This document shows positions 41,584 to 51,082 of a stretch of DNA of 64,000 nt, one piece after another. Origin of the DNA: Alphaproteobacteria bacterium (GTDB taxonomy: Bacteria; Pseudomonadota; Alphaproteobacteria; Micropepsales; Micropepsaceae). Under the pieces are notes generated by a model. That model did no database searches, was not told where the DNA came from, and saw nothing but the letters and a program-made list of their open reading frames with translations. The position numbers and the translations under genes were made by a program. Within the stretch, counting starts at the first letter, position 1. Each line of letters starts with the position of its first letter. The stretch covers positions 62,001 through 126,000 of the forward strand of contig CANIAL010000005.1 of the NCBI GenBank assembly GCA_947465395.1. Reading direction: 5' to 3'.

Positions 41584-43956
41584 TCAAGACGACACCAGCA
41601 GCACGCTCTGCCGGGATTCCTTCAGGACGGAAACCGCCGTGTTGCCGAAGAAAAGCTGCTCGCCGGGCCGGGCGCTGACCCCCATCACGATCATGGCCTG
41701 GCCCCGCCCGGCCTCGGCCAGGATGGCGGGGGCGGCCGCGCCGCGCTGGGAAATGCGGGTGGCCAGTTCGACGTCATAGCGCTGGGCCAGCTCGGCCACG
41801 TCCTTCAGCACGCTTTCCTCGCGGCGCAGGGTGCGGGCGGCGGCGCCGTCGCCTTGCGTGACATACAGGGCATCAACGCGTGCGCCGCTGGCGCGGGCCA
41901 GCGCAAAGCAGATCTCGGCGGCGCGGCGCGACGCATGGGAGCCGTTCACCGGCAGCAGGATGCGGCTGTGGCGGGTAAGATTGGGAACCGGCGCATCCGG
42001 CGGCTGGGTCAGCAGCATCATGGGGCCTTCAAAGCCTTCCGCCACTTCCGAGATTTCCGGCACGATATTGCCGTCCGCATCGCGGGCATGCTCAAGCCCG
42101 ATGAACAGAAGATCATAGCCCTTGCGCGATTCATCGCGCACCACGTCCGACAATCGGTCCTGCGGCACGCGGGTGGTCAGATGCACCTTGTCGGGGTCCG
42201 GCTCGGCATCATCCTGGAACATTTTCTCGGCGCTGGCCTTGGCGCCCGTCTTGACGGCGCGGGCCACGGGATCGGCGCGCTGCTCGGCGGCGCTTTCCTG
42301 CACCGATTGCGCGCCGATGGCATTCCTTTGCCGTGCATCGGGCACGGGTTCGGCCTTTTGCGCCGCGCGTTCATTGTCCTGGCGCAAATCATTTTCCAGC
42401 TTCAGCAATGTCACCGGCATGCCATGGGCGCCCGCCAGCAATCCGGCCAGCCGCGCGCCCAATAATCCGACCGGGCTGGTATCCACCGCCAGCAGCAACC
42501 GTTCCAGGTTGGGCACGAAGCCCTTTTCATCCAGCTGTTCGCGCTCGACCCGCTTCTTCTCATCGTCATTCATGGGCAGGCCCGCCAGCGCCGCGCGCAG
42601 CATGGGCGGCATAGCCATGGTGGTCAGGACCGCCATGGTGACGATCATGGTGTAGAGATTCTGCGTCAGCGCGCCCATGGAAAGGCCGATGGAGGCCACG
42701 ATCACTTCGGTGGAGCCGCGCGCATTCATGGCGCAGCCCAGCGCGATGCCTTCGCGCCAGCGCAGCCGCCCCAGCATGGCGCCCAGGAACGCGCCGGAGA
42801 ATTTTCCCACGCTCGCCACCACCACCAGCCCCACCGTCAGGGCTGCGATTTTGGGGTCCTTCAGGATGGTAAGGTCGGCGGCCAGGCCCGACATGCCGAA
42901 AAACACCGGCATGAAAAAGGCCGTGATCATGCCGCGCAACTGCTGCTGGATATGGCCCGTCAGAATCGGCGATTCCCCGATCAGCACGCCCGCCATGAAA
43001 GCGCCCAGCACCGTGCGCACGCCCAGCAGATGCGTGACCAGCGCCATCAGCCCCATGATGACAAGAATGGCGGTGATGACGGGAAATTCGCTGCGAAAAT
43101 TGTCATTCACCCAGCGGATGGCGGAAAAGACCAGCCAGCGCCCGGTGGTGAAGCAGAAGAGCAGAAACAGCGCGATGCCCGCCACGGTCTTGCCCACATC
43201 CAGCCAGTTGACGCCATTGCCGCCGCTGCCGTCACCTTGCGCGCCCGCGATGCCAAACGTGATGGCGATGATCACCCAGCCCACCGTGTCTTCCATGATG
43301 GCGGTGGCCACGATCACCTGGCCCAGGTTGCGGCGCATGAAGTTCATCTCGCGCACCACCATGGCCACGATCTTGATGGAGGAGATGGAAAGCGCCGTGC
43401 CCAGGAACAGCGACGGCACCAGGCGGCTGGCGCCGGGCGGCAGCATGGAGGCAGGCAGGAACTGGCCCAGCAGGTAACCGCAGAAGAATGGCAGCGCGAT
43501 GCCCGACAGCGCGATCACGATGGCGGCGAAGCCGGATTTTCGCACCAGCTTCAGGTCGGTTTCCATGCCGGTCAGCAGCAGCAGCATCAGGATGCCGACC
43601 TGCGACAGGCCGTCCAGCATGCCTTTCTGCAGCGGCGTGTCGGGGAAAATAAAATGGTGCGCGGCGGGCCAGACCCAGCCGAACAAGGATGGCCCCAGCA
43701 CGATGCCCGCCAGCAGCTGGCCCATTAGGGCAGGCTGGCCCAGCCGGTGCATGATCTCGCCCAGCAATCGCCCCACGATCAGGAGCGACAGCACCGCGAG
43801 GATAAGTATGGCCTCGGCCTTGCCGCTGCCGGTGGAGCCGTTTCCCGCCGCCGCGTGACCGGCAGAAGCCGCCCAGGCATGCCCGGCGAAGATCAAAAGG
43901 CAGGCAAGAAGGACGCCCAGGCTGCGGTAGCGGGTCAGGCCCCTGAAAAATGTCAT
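41584..43956 (-). CDS. Cation:proton antiporter (CPA2 family) with two C-terminal universal stress domains
   Basis: A 790-residue membrane protein. After a signal-like N-terminus (GVLLACLLIFAGHAWAASA) come about 12 membrane segments of the KefB/NapA type (LLIVGRLLGEIMHRLGQPALMG, LAGIVLGPSLFGWVWP, GCAMNARGSTEVIVASIGLSMG). The C-terminal 270 residues hold two Usp-like modules, LERLLLAVDTSPVGLLGARLAGLL and HSRILLPVNGSHASRRAAEI ending MIVMGVSARPG...VLLVSS. The ion (Na+ or K+) is not predictable. The open frame reaches 128 codons further up, but only as the antisense of the neighbouring gene's linker, so the ATG at 43956 is used. Confidence 0.88.
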   Translation of the reverse strand: MTFFRGLTRYRSLGVLLACLLIFAGHAWAASAGHAAAGNGSTGSGKAEAILILAVLSLLIVGRLLGEIMHRLGQPALMGQLLAGIVLGPSLFGWVWPAAHHFIFPDTPLQKGMLDGLSQVGILMLLLLTGMETDLKLVRKSGFAAIVIALSGIALPFFCGYLLGQFLPASMLPPGASRLVPSLFLGTALSISSIKIVAMVVREMNFMRRNLGQVIVATAIMEDTVGWVIIAITFGIAGAQGDGSGGNGVNWLDVGKTVAGIALFLLFCFTTGRWLVFSAIRWVNDNFRSEFPVITAILVIMGLMALVTHLLGVRTVLGAFMAGVLIGESPILTGHIQQQLRGMITAFFMPVFFGMSGLAADLTILKDPKIAALTVGLVVVASVGKFSGAFLGAMLGRLRWREGIALGCAMNARGSTEVIVASIGLSMGALTQNLYTMIVTMAVLTTMAMPPMLRAALAGLPMNDDEKKRVEREQLDEKGFVPNLERLLLAVDTSPVGLLGARLAGLLAGAHGMPVTLLKLENDLRQDNERAAQKAEPVPDARQRNAIGAQSVQESAAEQRADPVARAVKTGAKASAEKMFQDDAEPDPDKVHLTTRVPQDRLSDVVRDESRKGYDLLFIGLEHARDADGNIVPEISEVAEGFEGPMMLLTQPPDAPVPNLTRHSRILLPVNGSHASRRAAEICFALARASGARVDALYVTQGDGAAARTLRREESVLKDVAELAQRYDVELATRISQRGAAAPAILAEAGRGQAMIVMGVSARPGEQLFFGNTAVSVLKESRQSVLLVSS

Positions 43957-44074
43957 TTGAAAATGGCTTTTGCCGGAAATCTGCCTGTTTTTAACGCGCC
44001 AGGGGGCAATGGGTTCGCCATGTTGCGCGGGCAAAGGGCGCGTGATTACGTCCTGTTTTTCGAAGGTAGGGTTC

Positions 44075-45178
44075 ATGACGGCCAAGGGCTTTGCGCTGCT
44101 GACTTGCTTCCTGCTGGCTGCGGCCCCGGTCTGCGCAGCGCCCGCAACGCCCCCCGCCAAAATCGCACCCCAAGCGGCGGCCAAGCCCGCGCCTCCGGTC
44201 GCAAAACCGAAACCGCCTGTGAAAGCCGCAATCAAAGCCGCGCCCAAAGCAGCGCCCAAAGCAGCGCCCGTCAAGGCGGCGGCATCATCGCCGGGCTTTA
44301 CGGGCGACAACGGCAGCTTTCCGAACGGCGTCAGCGCCAAGGGCGGGCTTGTCTATATGACCGTGCCCGACCTGCCGCCGCTGACCCTGGATCTGTACCA
44401 GCCCAAAACCACAACACCGCGTCCCGCAATCGTCTTCCTGCATGGCGGCAGCTGGAGCGCGGGCGATGCCCGCCACAGCCACAGTTTTTCCGACCTGCCT
44501 GCTGCGCTGGCGGCGCTGGCGGCAAAGGGCTTCGTGGTGGCGTCGGTCAATTATCGCCTCTCCGGGCAGGCGAAATTTCCCGCGCCCCTGCAGGATGTGA
44601 AGTCGGCTTTGCGCTGGCTGCGTAGCCATGCGGGTGAATACGGCATTGACGCCACGCGCATCATGGTGTGGGGCGAGGATGCGGGCGGGCACCTGGCGGC
44701 GCTGGCCGCCACAAGCTGCGGCGTCGGCGCGTTTGAACCCGCCGCCGCCAGCACCAATTCCGCCACGCGGCTGCCGTCGGATTGCGCGGACGGCGCCATC
44801 ATCTGGTCGGGCTTTGCCGACCTGGCCGCCATTTCGGACGCGCCCACGCAAGCGGCGCTGTCCTTCCTGATGGGTTGCACGAGCGCGGACTGCGCGCCCG
44901 GCGTGATGACGGCGGCCAGCCCCATCTCCTATATCAACAACATGACGCCGCCCTTCCTGATCCAGCATGGCGAGACGGACGGCATCGCCCCCACAGCCCA
45001 GGCGCGCGACCTGGCCGACCGGCTGAAGGCCGCCGGCGTGCCGGTCGAACTGGCGCTGCACCCGAACGGGCATGAGATGAACGGCGCGGCGGCCATGGGC
45101 AGGCTGGTGGATTTTGTTTCCCGCACTTTTCCCGAAAATAAAAAACCGGCCAAGCCCGCGCCGAAGAAGAAGCCATGA
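44075..45178 (+). CDS. Exported alpha/beta-hydrolase-like protein with Asp in place of the catalytic Ser
   Basis: The 367-residue precursor has a signal peptide ([21 protein letters not shown]), an Ala/Pro/Lys-rich linker (about residues 24-72) and a BD-FAE/esterase-like domain. The oxyanion-hole motif HGGSW (His123), acid Asp302 (HGETDGIAP) and His333 (PNGHEM) are present. The nucleophile elbow reads GEDAGGH, with Asp202 where the family has Ser (codon GAT). The C-terminus is again Lys/Pro-rich. The start follows AAGGTAGG. It overlaps gcdH by 4 bases. The protein may be catalytically dead, or use Asp. Confidence 0.8.
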   Translation: MTAKGFALLTCFLLAAAPVCAAPATPPAKIAPQAAAKPAPPVAKPKPPVKAAIKAAPKAAPKAAPVKAAASSPGFTGDNGSFPNGVSAKGGLVYMTVPDLPPLTLDLYQPKTTTPRPAIVFLHGGSWSAGDARHSHSFSDLPAALAALAAKGFVVASVNYRLSGQAKFPAPLQDVKSALRWLRSHAGEYGIDATRIMVWGEDAGGHLAALAATSCGVGAFEPAAASTNSATRLPSDCADGAIIWSGFADLAAISDAPTQAALSFLMGCTSADCAPGVMTAASPISYINNMTPPFLIQHGETDGIAPTAQARDLADRLKAAGVPVELALHPNGHEMNGAAAMGRLVDFVSRTFPENKKPAKPAPKKKP

Positions 45179-46341
45179 CATTCGACTGGGCCGATCCTTT
45201 TGCGCTTGAGACATTGCTGTCGGCGGAAGAGCGCATGGTGCGGGACACGGCGCGGGGTTTCGCAGGTGGCAAGCTGGCGCCGCGCACGCGTGACGCCTTT
45301 CGCCATGAAAGTTTCGATCCGGCGGTGATGGCCGAGATGGGATCGCTGGGGCTTTTGGGTTCGACTTTGCCCGAGGCGTATGGCGGCGCGGGCCTGAACT
45401 ACACCTGTTACGGCCTGGCGGCGCGGGAGCTGGAGCGCGTGGATTCGGCCTGGCGGTCGGCCATGAGCGTGCAGTCGTCGCTGGTGATGCATCCCATTTT
45501 CGCTTTCGGCAGCGAAGCGCAGAAGAGGAAGTATCTGCCGGGGCTGGCGGCGGGGACATTGATCGGCTGTTTCGGGCTGACCGAGCCGGACCATGGTTCC
45601 GATCCCGGCGGCATGGCGACAAAAGCCGTGAAGGATGGCGCGGGCTTTCGCATTTCGGGCAGCAAAAGCTGGATCACCAATGCGCCCGTGGCAGATGTGG
45701 CGCTGGTCTGGGCAAAGCTGGACGGCGTCATTCGCGGTTTTTTGGTCGAGCGCGGCTCAAAAGGTTTTTCCGCCCCCCGCATTGACGGCAAGATGGCGCT
45801 GCGCGCGTCTTGCACCGGCCAGATCGTGCTGGAGGATGTGCTTGTGGGTGCGGATGCGATATTGCCGGACGCATCGGGCCTGGCCGCGCCGTTCGAATGT
45901 TTGAACCGGGCGCGCTTTTCGATTGCCTGGGGCGCGATGGGCGCCGCCGAGGCCTGCTGGCACGCGGCCCGCGATTACGTGATGGACCGGCAGCAATTCG
46001 GTCGCCCGCTAGCCGCCACGCAACTGGTGCAGAAGAAGCTGGCCGACATGCAGACGGAGATCGCGCTGGGCCTGAACGGGGCGCTGCGCCTTTCGCGCAT
46101 GATGGAAGATGGCAGCGCCACCCCGCCCCTGATTTCCATGATGAAGCGCAACAATAGCGGCAAGGCGCTTGCCATCGCGCGGGAAGCCCGCGACATGCAT
46201 GGCGCCAACGGCATATCGGACGAATATCCCGTGATCCGGCATCTGCTGAATTTGGAAGCGGTGAACACCTATGAAGGCACGCATGATGTGCATGCGCTGA
46301 TATTGGGCCGCGCCCAGACAGGATTGCAGGCATTCAAATGA
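45175..46341 (+). CDS. gcdH: Glutaryl-CoA dehydrogenase (acyl-CoA dehydrogenase family)
   Basis: FAD enzyme that oxidises and decarboxylates glutaryl-CoA to crotonyl-CoA in lysine, tryptophan and benzoate breakdown. The 388-residue protein has [40 protein letters not shown] and the catalytic Glu about residue 367 in [19 protein letters not shown], the arrangement specific to GcdH. It overlaps the genes on both sides by 4 bases. The next gene can hydrate and oxidise the crotonyl-CoA product. Confidence 0.93.
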   Translation: MTFDWADPFALETLLSAEERMVRDTARGFAGGKLAPRTRDAFRHESFDPAVMAEMGSLGLLGSTLPEAYGGAGLNYTCYGLAARELERVDSAWRSAMSVQSSLVMHPIFAFGSEAQKRKYLPGLAAGTLIGCFGLTEPDHGSDPGGMATKAVKDGAGFRISGSKSWITNAPVADVALVWAKLDGVIRGFLVERGSKGFSAPRIDGKMALRASCTGQIVLEDVLVGADAILPDASGLAAPFECLNRARFSIAWGAMGAAEACWHAARDYVMDRQQFGRPLAATQLVQKKLADMQTEIALGLNGALRLSRMMEDGSATPPLISMMKRNNSGKALAIAREARDMHGANGISDEYPVIRHLLNLEAVNTYEGTHDVHALILGRAQTGLQAFK

Positions 46342-48371
46342 CGCAGATCAATCCCGTCACCACATTGGAAAAGGACGGCGACATCGCCGTCATCACCCTC
46401 AACGCCCCGCCGGTCAATGCGCTGTCGGAAATCATGCGCGAGGGCCTGATCGCGGCGCTGAAACTGGCGGACACGGATGCCAGCGCGCGCGCGATATTGG
46501 TGATCTGCGCGGGCCGCACTTTCATTGCCGGCGCCGACATCAGCGAATTCGACAAGGTGCAGACGGGCGCGTCCCTGCGCGATGTGCAGGATGCCTTCGA
46601 CGCCGTGAGCAAGCCGGTGGTCATGGGCCTGCATGGCACGATTCTTGGCGGCGGGCTGGAGACGGCCATGTGCGGGCATTACCGCGTGGCCGTGCCGTCG
46701 GCGAAAATGGGCCAGCCGGAAGTGGCGCTGGGCCTGGTGCCGGGCGCGGGCGGCACCCAGCGCCTGCCGCGGCTGGTGGGCGTGGAAAGCGCGCTGGCCA
46801 TGGTGACGGATGGCAAGCCGATTTCCGCTGCTGAGGCGCTGAGACTGGGATTGATAGATGCGCTGCTGCCGGAAGGTGATGTGAGAACGGCTGCGCTGGA
46901 TTATGCGCGGACGGTCAAGGATGTGCGCCGCACCCGCGACATGAATGACAAGGTCACCGGCGTTGCGCCGCAGGTTTTCAATGACTTCCGTGAAAGCCAT
47001 GATTTTGGCGGCTTTGAAGCGCCGGGCGATGCCGTGGCGTGCGTGGAAGCTGCCACGCGATTGAATTTCGACGAAGGCCTGGAATTCGAGCGGGTGATCT
47101 TTGAAGCCCGCAAGGCCTCGGCGCAGTCGCTGGCCATGCGGTACGCCTTTTTTGCCGAACGCAAGGCGGGCAAGGTGCCGGGGCTGGCGGATGATGTGCC
47201 GATCCTCGCCATCAAGAATGTGGGCGTGGTGGGCGCGGGCTTCATGGGATCGGGCATCGCCCAGGTCTTCGCCAATGCCGGGCTGACTGTCATTTTGGTG
47301 GAAGCCGATGATGCGGCGCTGGCGCGCGGCATGGACGGCATCGCCAAGGCGTATGAGACGGCCGTGGCGCGCGGGCGCCTGAAACAGGACGAAGCCGACG
47401 CGCGGCGCGGGCGCATAAAGCCATCAACGAAACTGGACGACATGGCCGCCTGCGACCTGGTGGTGGAAGCCGTGTTCGAACGCATGGATGTCAAGAAACA
47501 GGTGATGGCGAAACTGGACGCCGTGCTGCGGCCCGACGCCATCATTGCCAGCAACACGTCGTTCCTGGATTTGAATGAGATCGCCGCCGCCACGTCGCGG
47601 CCCGAGCGCGTGCTGGGCCTGCATTTCTTTTCGCCCGCCGCCGTCATGCGGCTGGTGGAAGTGGTAAAGGCCGACACCACGTCAGCCAGCGTCTTGGCCA
47701 CCGCGCTGAAACTGACCAAGACCATCGGCAAGCTGGGCGTGGTGGTGGGCGCGGGTCCCGGCTTTGTCGGCAATCGCATGTTGCTGGCCCGCCAGCGCCA
47801 GGCCGACTGGCTGGTGCTGGAAGGCGCCAGTCCCTTCGCGGTGGACAAGGTGATGACAGATTTCGGTTTCCCCATGGGACCGTTTGCGCTGGCCGACCTG
47901 GCGGGGCTGGACCTGTTCTGGGATGCCGCGACATCCAAAGGCGAAACCTTGCGCGATCTTTTGTGCGAGGCGGGCCGCAAGGGCCAGAAAAGCGGTGCCG
48001 GTTATTATGATTATGACGAAAAGCGCAAAGGATCGCCGTCGCCGGTCACGGAGAAGATGCTGGCCGATCTGCGAACGCAGAAAGGCATCACGCCCCGCGC
48101 CATCTCCGATTCCGAAATCCTGGAACGCTGCCTCTATCCCCTCATCAACGAGGGCGCGAAAATCCTGGAAGAGGGCAAGGCCGCCCGCGCGTCCGACATC
48201 GATGTGATCTGGCTGACCGGCTTTGGCTGGCCGCTGTACTGGGGCGGGCCCATGTATCATGCGGGCGTGATTGGGCTTTCCACGGTGGCAGCGGGTCTTC
48301 GCAAATACGGCGTCCCGCCTTCTCCCCTGCTGGAAAAGCTGGCGGCAGAAAATAAGGCCTTTCCGGGTTAG
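46338..48371 (+). CDS. Bifunctional enoyl-CoA hydratase / 3-hydroxyacyl-CoA dehydrogenase
   Basis: A 677-residue FadB/FadJ-type alpha subunit. The N-terminal crotonase domain has [15 protein letters not shown] and [15 protein letters not shown]; the two catalytic Glu regions lie in [23 protein letters not shown]. The NAD-binding domain begins [21 protein letters not shown], followed by [30 protein letters not shown] and GFVGNRM, and two C-terminal 3HCDH domains. It follows gcdH with a 4-base overlap, so crotonyl-CoA could be taken to acetoacetyl-CoA. No thiolase is adjacent. Confidence 0.93.
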   Translation: MTQINPVTTLEKDGDIAVITLNAPPVNALSEIMREGLIAALKLADTDASARAILVICAGRTFIAGADISEFDKVQTGASLRDVQDAFDAVSKPVVMGLHGTILGGGLETAMCGHYRVAVPSAKMGQPEVALGLVPGAGGTQRLPRLVGVESALAMVTDGKPISAAEALRLGLIDALLPEGDVRTAALDYARTVKDVRRTRDMNDKVTGVAPQVFNDFRESHDFGGFEAPGDAVACVEAATRLNFDEGLEFERVIFEARKASAQSLAMRYAFFAERKAGKVPGLADDVPILAIKNVGVVGAGFMGSGIAQVFANAGLTVILVEADDAALARGMDGIAKAYETAVARGRLKQDEADARRGRIKPSTKLDDMAACDLVVEAVFERMDVKKQVMAKLDAVLRPDAIIASNTSFLDLNEIAAATSRPERVLGLHFFSPAAVMRLVEVVKADTTSASVLATALKLTKTIGKLGVVVGAGPGFVGNRMLLARQRQADWLVLEGASPFAVDKVMTDFGFPMGPFALADLAGLDLFWDAATSKGETLRDLLCEAGRKGQKSGAGYYDYDEKRKGSPSPVTEKMLADLRTQKGITPRAISDSEILERCLYPLINEGAKILEEGKAARASDIDVIWLTGFGWPLYWGGPMYHAGVIGLSTVAAGLRKYGVPPSPLLEKLAAENKAFPG

Positions 48372-48440
48372 CGCGGAACGGCGTAAAATCCAGCAATCAC
48401 AGCGTTATAGCCGCCGCGATATCACGCACCGGAGAGACTT

Positions 48441-48893
48441 ATGGTCACGCTTCAGATCAACGGCCAATCCCAGACCATTGACGCCACGCCCGACACGCCC
48501 CTGCTGTGGGCGCTGCGCGATTTCCTGGGCCTGACCGGCACGAAGTTCGGCTGCGGCATCGCCCAATGCGGCGCCTGCACCGTGCACATGGATGGCAAGG
48601 CGGTGCGTTCATGCCTTCTGACCATCGGTTCGGTCGGCAACCGCGCCATCACCACCATCGAGGCGGTGGGCAACACGCCCAACGGCGCCAAGGTGCAGAA
48701 GGCCTGGCTGGATATCGAAGTGGTGCAATGCGGCTATTGCCAGTCGGGCCAGATCATGTCGGCCACGGCGCTGCTGAACAAGACGCCCCATCCCCAGGAT
48801 GCGGATATTGACGCGGCCATGGCGGGCAATCTGTGCCGCTGCGGCACCTACACGCGCATCCGCCAGGCCATCAAGAACGCGGCGAAGGCGTAA
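48441..48893 (+). CDS. iorA: Molybdenum hydroxylase small subunit, 2x[2Fe-2S] (IorA-like)
   Basis: Electron-transfer subunit of the isoquinoline 1-oxidoreductase / aldehyde oxidase type. The 150-residue protein has the plant-type cluster Cys38, 43, 46 and 58 ([16 protein letters not shown]) and the second cluster Cys97, 100, 132 and 134 ([17 protein letters not shown]). SD GGAGAGA precedes the ATG. The stop overlaps the large-subunit start (TAATG). The substrate is unknown; the symbol marks the family only. Confidence 0.9.
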   Translation: MVTLQINGQSQTIDATPDTPLLWALRDFLGLTGTKFGCGIAQCGACTVHMDGKAVRSCLLTIGSVGNRAITTIEAVGNTPNGAKVQKAWLDIEVVQCGYCQSGQIMSATALLNKTPHPQDADIDAAMAGNLCRCGTYTRIRQAIKNAAKA

Positions 48894-51082
48894 TGACCAT
48901 GATCCAGAACATCTCCACCCGCCGCACATTCCTGAAAGGCAGCGCCGCCGCCACCGCAACATTAAGCGGCGGCCTGATGATCGGCTTTGCAATTCCCGCC
49001 GGTGCACAGCAGACGCCCAAGCCCACGCCCTATGTGCTGAAGCCCAACGCCTTCATCCATATTGATGCCGACGGCAAGGTCGCCTTCCAGATCCCGCAGG
49101 AGGAAATGGGCCAGGGCGTTTACACATCGCTGTCGCAGTTGCTGGCCGACGAGCTGGACGTGGCCTTTGACCAGGTCACCCCCCTGCCCGCGCCGCCGGA
49201 CGACATGATCTATGGCAGCCCGCAGCGGCACCGCCAGAGCACGGGCGGCTCCACCTCCATCCGCAATTTCTACACGGCGCTGCGCCAGGTCGGCGCCAGC
49301 GGCCGCGCCATGATGGTGGAAGCGGCAGCCCGCCAATGGGGCGTCAAACCCGAAACGCTTCGCACCGAAAATGGCATGGTGATTGACGATGCCCATGGCG
49401 GGCGCAAATTGTCGTACGGCGCGCTGGCGCCTGCCGCCGCCAAGCTGGATGCGCCGCAGAACCCCACCCTGAAAACCGACGCGCAGCTGAAATATATCGG
49501 CAAGCCCATGCACCGCCTGGACAGCCCGTCCAAGGTCAATGGCAGCGCCCAATACGGCATTGACGTGCGGATGGACGGCCTGAAGGTCGCCACCCTGGCG
49601 GCATCGCCCGTTGTCGGCGGCAAGGTTGACCATGTGGATGACAGCAAGCTGAAAGCCATGCCGGGCGTGCAGCTTGTGGTGCTGGACGACATCGTGGCGG
49701 TGGTGGCCACCAATTTCTGGGCCGCGAAAAAGGGCCTGGATGTGGTCAAGATCACCTGGGATGGCGGGCCCAACGGCCATCTGGATTCCAAGACTTTGAT
49801 GGCAGAACTGCGCGCCACTGCCGCCAAAAAGGGCGTCACGGCTGCTGAAAGCGGCGATGCCGACAAGGCGCTGGGCAAGCCGGGCGGGCCGACGCGGCTG
49901 GACGCGACCTATCAAGTACCGTTCCTGGCCCATGCACCGATGGAGCCGCAGAATTTCACCGTGCATGTGAAAAAGGACGGCACCTGCGAGATGTGGGGCG
50001 GCAGCCAGGTGCAGACCACAGCCTGGCGCGCGGCGGCGACCGTGCTGAACATCCCGCCGGAAAAAGTCACCTTCCACAATTTCATGCTGGGCGGCGGTTT
50101 CGGCCGCAGGCTGGACGTGGACATGGTGGTGAAGGCCACCCGCATCGCGCAGAAGGTGGACGGCCCGGTCAAGGTGATCTGGACCCGCGAAGAAGACATG
50201 CAGCAGGACATGTACCGTCCCGCCTATCGCAACGTGATGGCCGCGACGCTGACGAAAGACGGCATGATTGACGGCTGGATGCACCGCATCGCGGGCGCAT
50301 CGGTTTCGGCGCGCATGTCGGGCAAGCCGCCCAAGGACGGACTGGACAAGGGTTCGGTGGATGCGGCCACGGACAATTACTACAACGCGCCCAATTTCCG
50401 GGTGGAATATATCCAGGCCGAACCGCGCGCCGTGAATGTGGGTTTCTGGCGCGGCGTCGCCCCCAACAACACCATCTTCGCCATTGAAAGCCTGATGGAC
50501 GAATTGGCCAAGAAGGCGGGGCGCGATCCCGTCGCCTTCCGCCTGGCGCATCTGGACAAGACACCGCGCCTGAAGAACGCGCTGCAGATCGCGGCCCGCA
50601 ACGCCAAATGGGGCGAGAAGATGGGTCCGCGCATCGGCAAGGGCGTCTGCGCGCAATGGGCTTTCGGCACTTACATCGCCACCATCTGCGAAGCCGAGGT
50701 GGACACAAACGGCGAAGTGCATGTGCGGAAGGTTCATTCCGTGATCGATGCCGGCCGCATCGTCAATCCCGACACGCTGATGGCACAGGTCCAGGGCGGC
50801 ATCACCTTTGGCCTGACCGCAGCCCTCTGGGGCAACATCACGGTGGAGAAGGGCCGGGTGCAGCAGGCGAACTTCAACAATTACCGCCTGATGCGCATCA
50901 ACGAGGCGCCGGACATCCAGGTCGAGATCGTGAAAAGCACGGAAGCCCCGGGCGGCATTGGCGAGCCGGGCTGTACCGCCGGCCCCCCATCGCTGGTCAA
51001 CGCCATCGCGGCGGCGACGGGCGTGCGGCTGCGCGAGCTGCCCATTGACCGCGCCCTGCTGGCAGGCAAGTCCAGCGTATGA
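48893..51082 (+). CDS. iorB: Molybdenum hydroxylase large subunit (IorB-like), Tat-exported
   Basis: A 729-residue molybdopterin subunit of the xanthine dehydrogenase superfamily. It starts with a Tat signal (STRRTFLKGSAAA, then a hydrophobic stretch to about PAGAQ). Cofactor motifs include QEEMGQGVYTSL, GGGFGRRLDVDMV and the catalytic Glu in GGIGEPGCTAGPPSLVNAI. With iorA and the cytochrome it makes a periplasm-facing dehydrogenase for an aldehyde, N-heterocycle or similar substrate. It overlaps the cytochrome gene by 4 bases. Confidence 0.9.
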   Translation: MTMIQNISTRRTFLKGSAAATATLSGGLMIGFAIPAGAQQTPKPTPYVLKPNAFIHIDADGKVAFQIPQEEMGQGVYTSLSQLLADELDVAFDQVTPLPAPPDDMIYGSPQRHRQSTGGSTSIRNFYTALRQVGASGRAMMVEAAARQWGVKPETLRTENGMVIDDAHGGRKLSYGALAPAAAKLDAPQNPTLKTDAQLKYIGKPMHRLDSPSKVNGSAQYGIDVRMDGLKVATLAASPVVGGKVDHVDDSKLKAMPGVQLVVLDDIVAVVATNFWAAKKGLDVVKITWDGGPNGHLDSKTLMAELRATAAKKGVTAAESGDADKALGKPGGPTRLDATYQVPFLAHAPMEPQNFTVHVKKDGTCEMWGGSQVQTTAWRAAATVLNIPPEKVTFHNFMLGGGFGRRLDVDMVVKATRIAQKVDGPVKVIWTREEDMQQDMYRPAYRNVMAATLTKDGMIDGWMHRIAGASVSARMSGKPPKDGLDKGSVDAATDNYYNAPNFRVEYIQAEPRAVNVGFWRGVAPNNTIFAIESLMDELAKKAGRDPVAFRLAHLDKTPRLKNALQIAARNAKWGEKMGPRIGKGVCAQWAFGTYIATICEAEVDTNGEVHVRKVHSVIDAGRIVNPDTLMAQVQGGITFGLTAALWGNITVEKGRVQQANFNNYRLMRINEAPDIQVEIVKSTEAPGGIGEPGCTAGPPSLVNAIAAATGVRLRELPIDRALLAGKSSV

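Noticed and set aside
43957-44340. A 128-codon N-terminal extension of the antiporter frame
   Set aside because: It is the antisense of the Ala/Pro/Lys linker of the divergent hydrolase gene; the ATG at 43956 gives a proper N-terminus.
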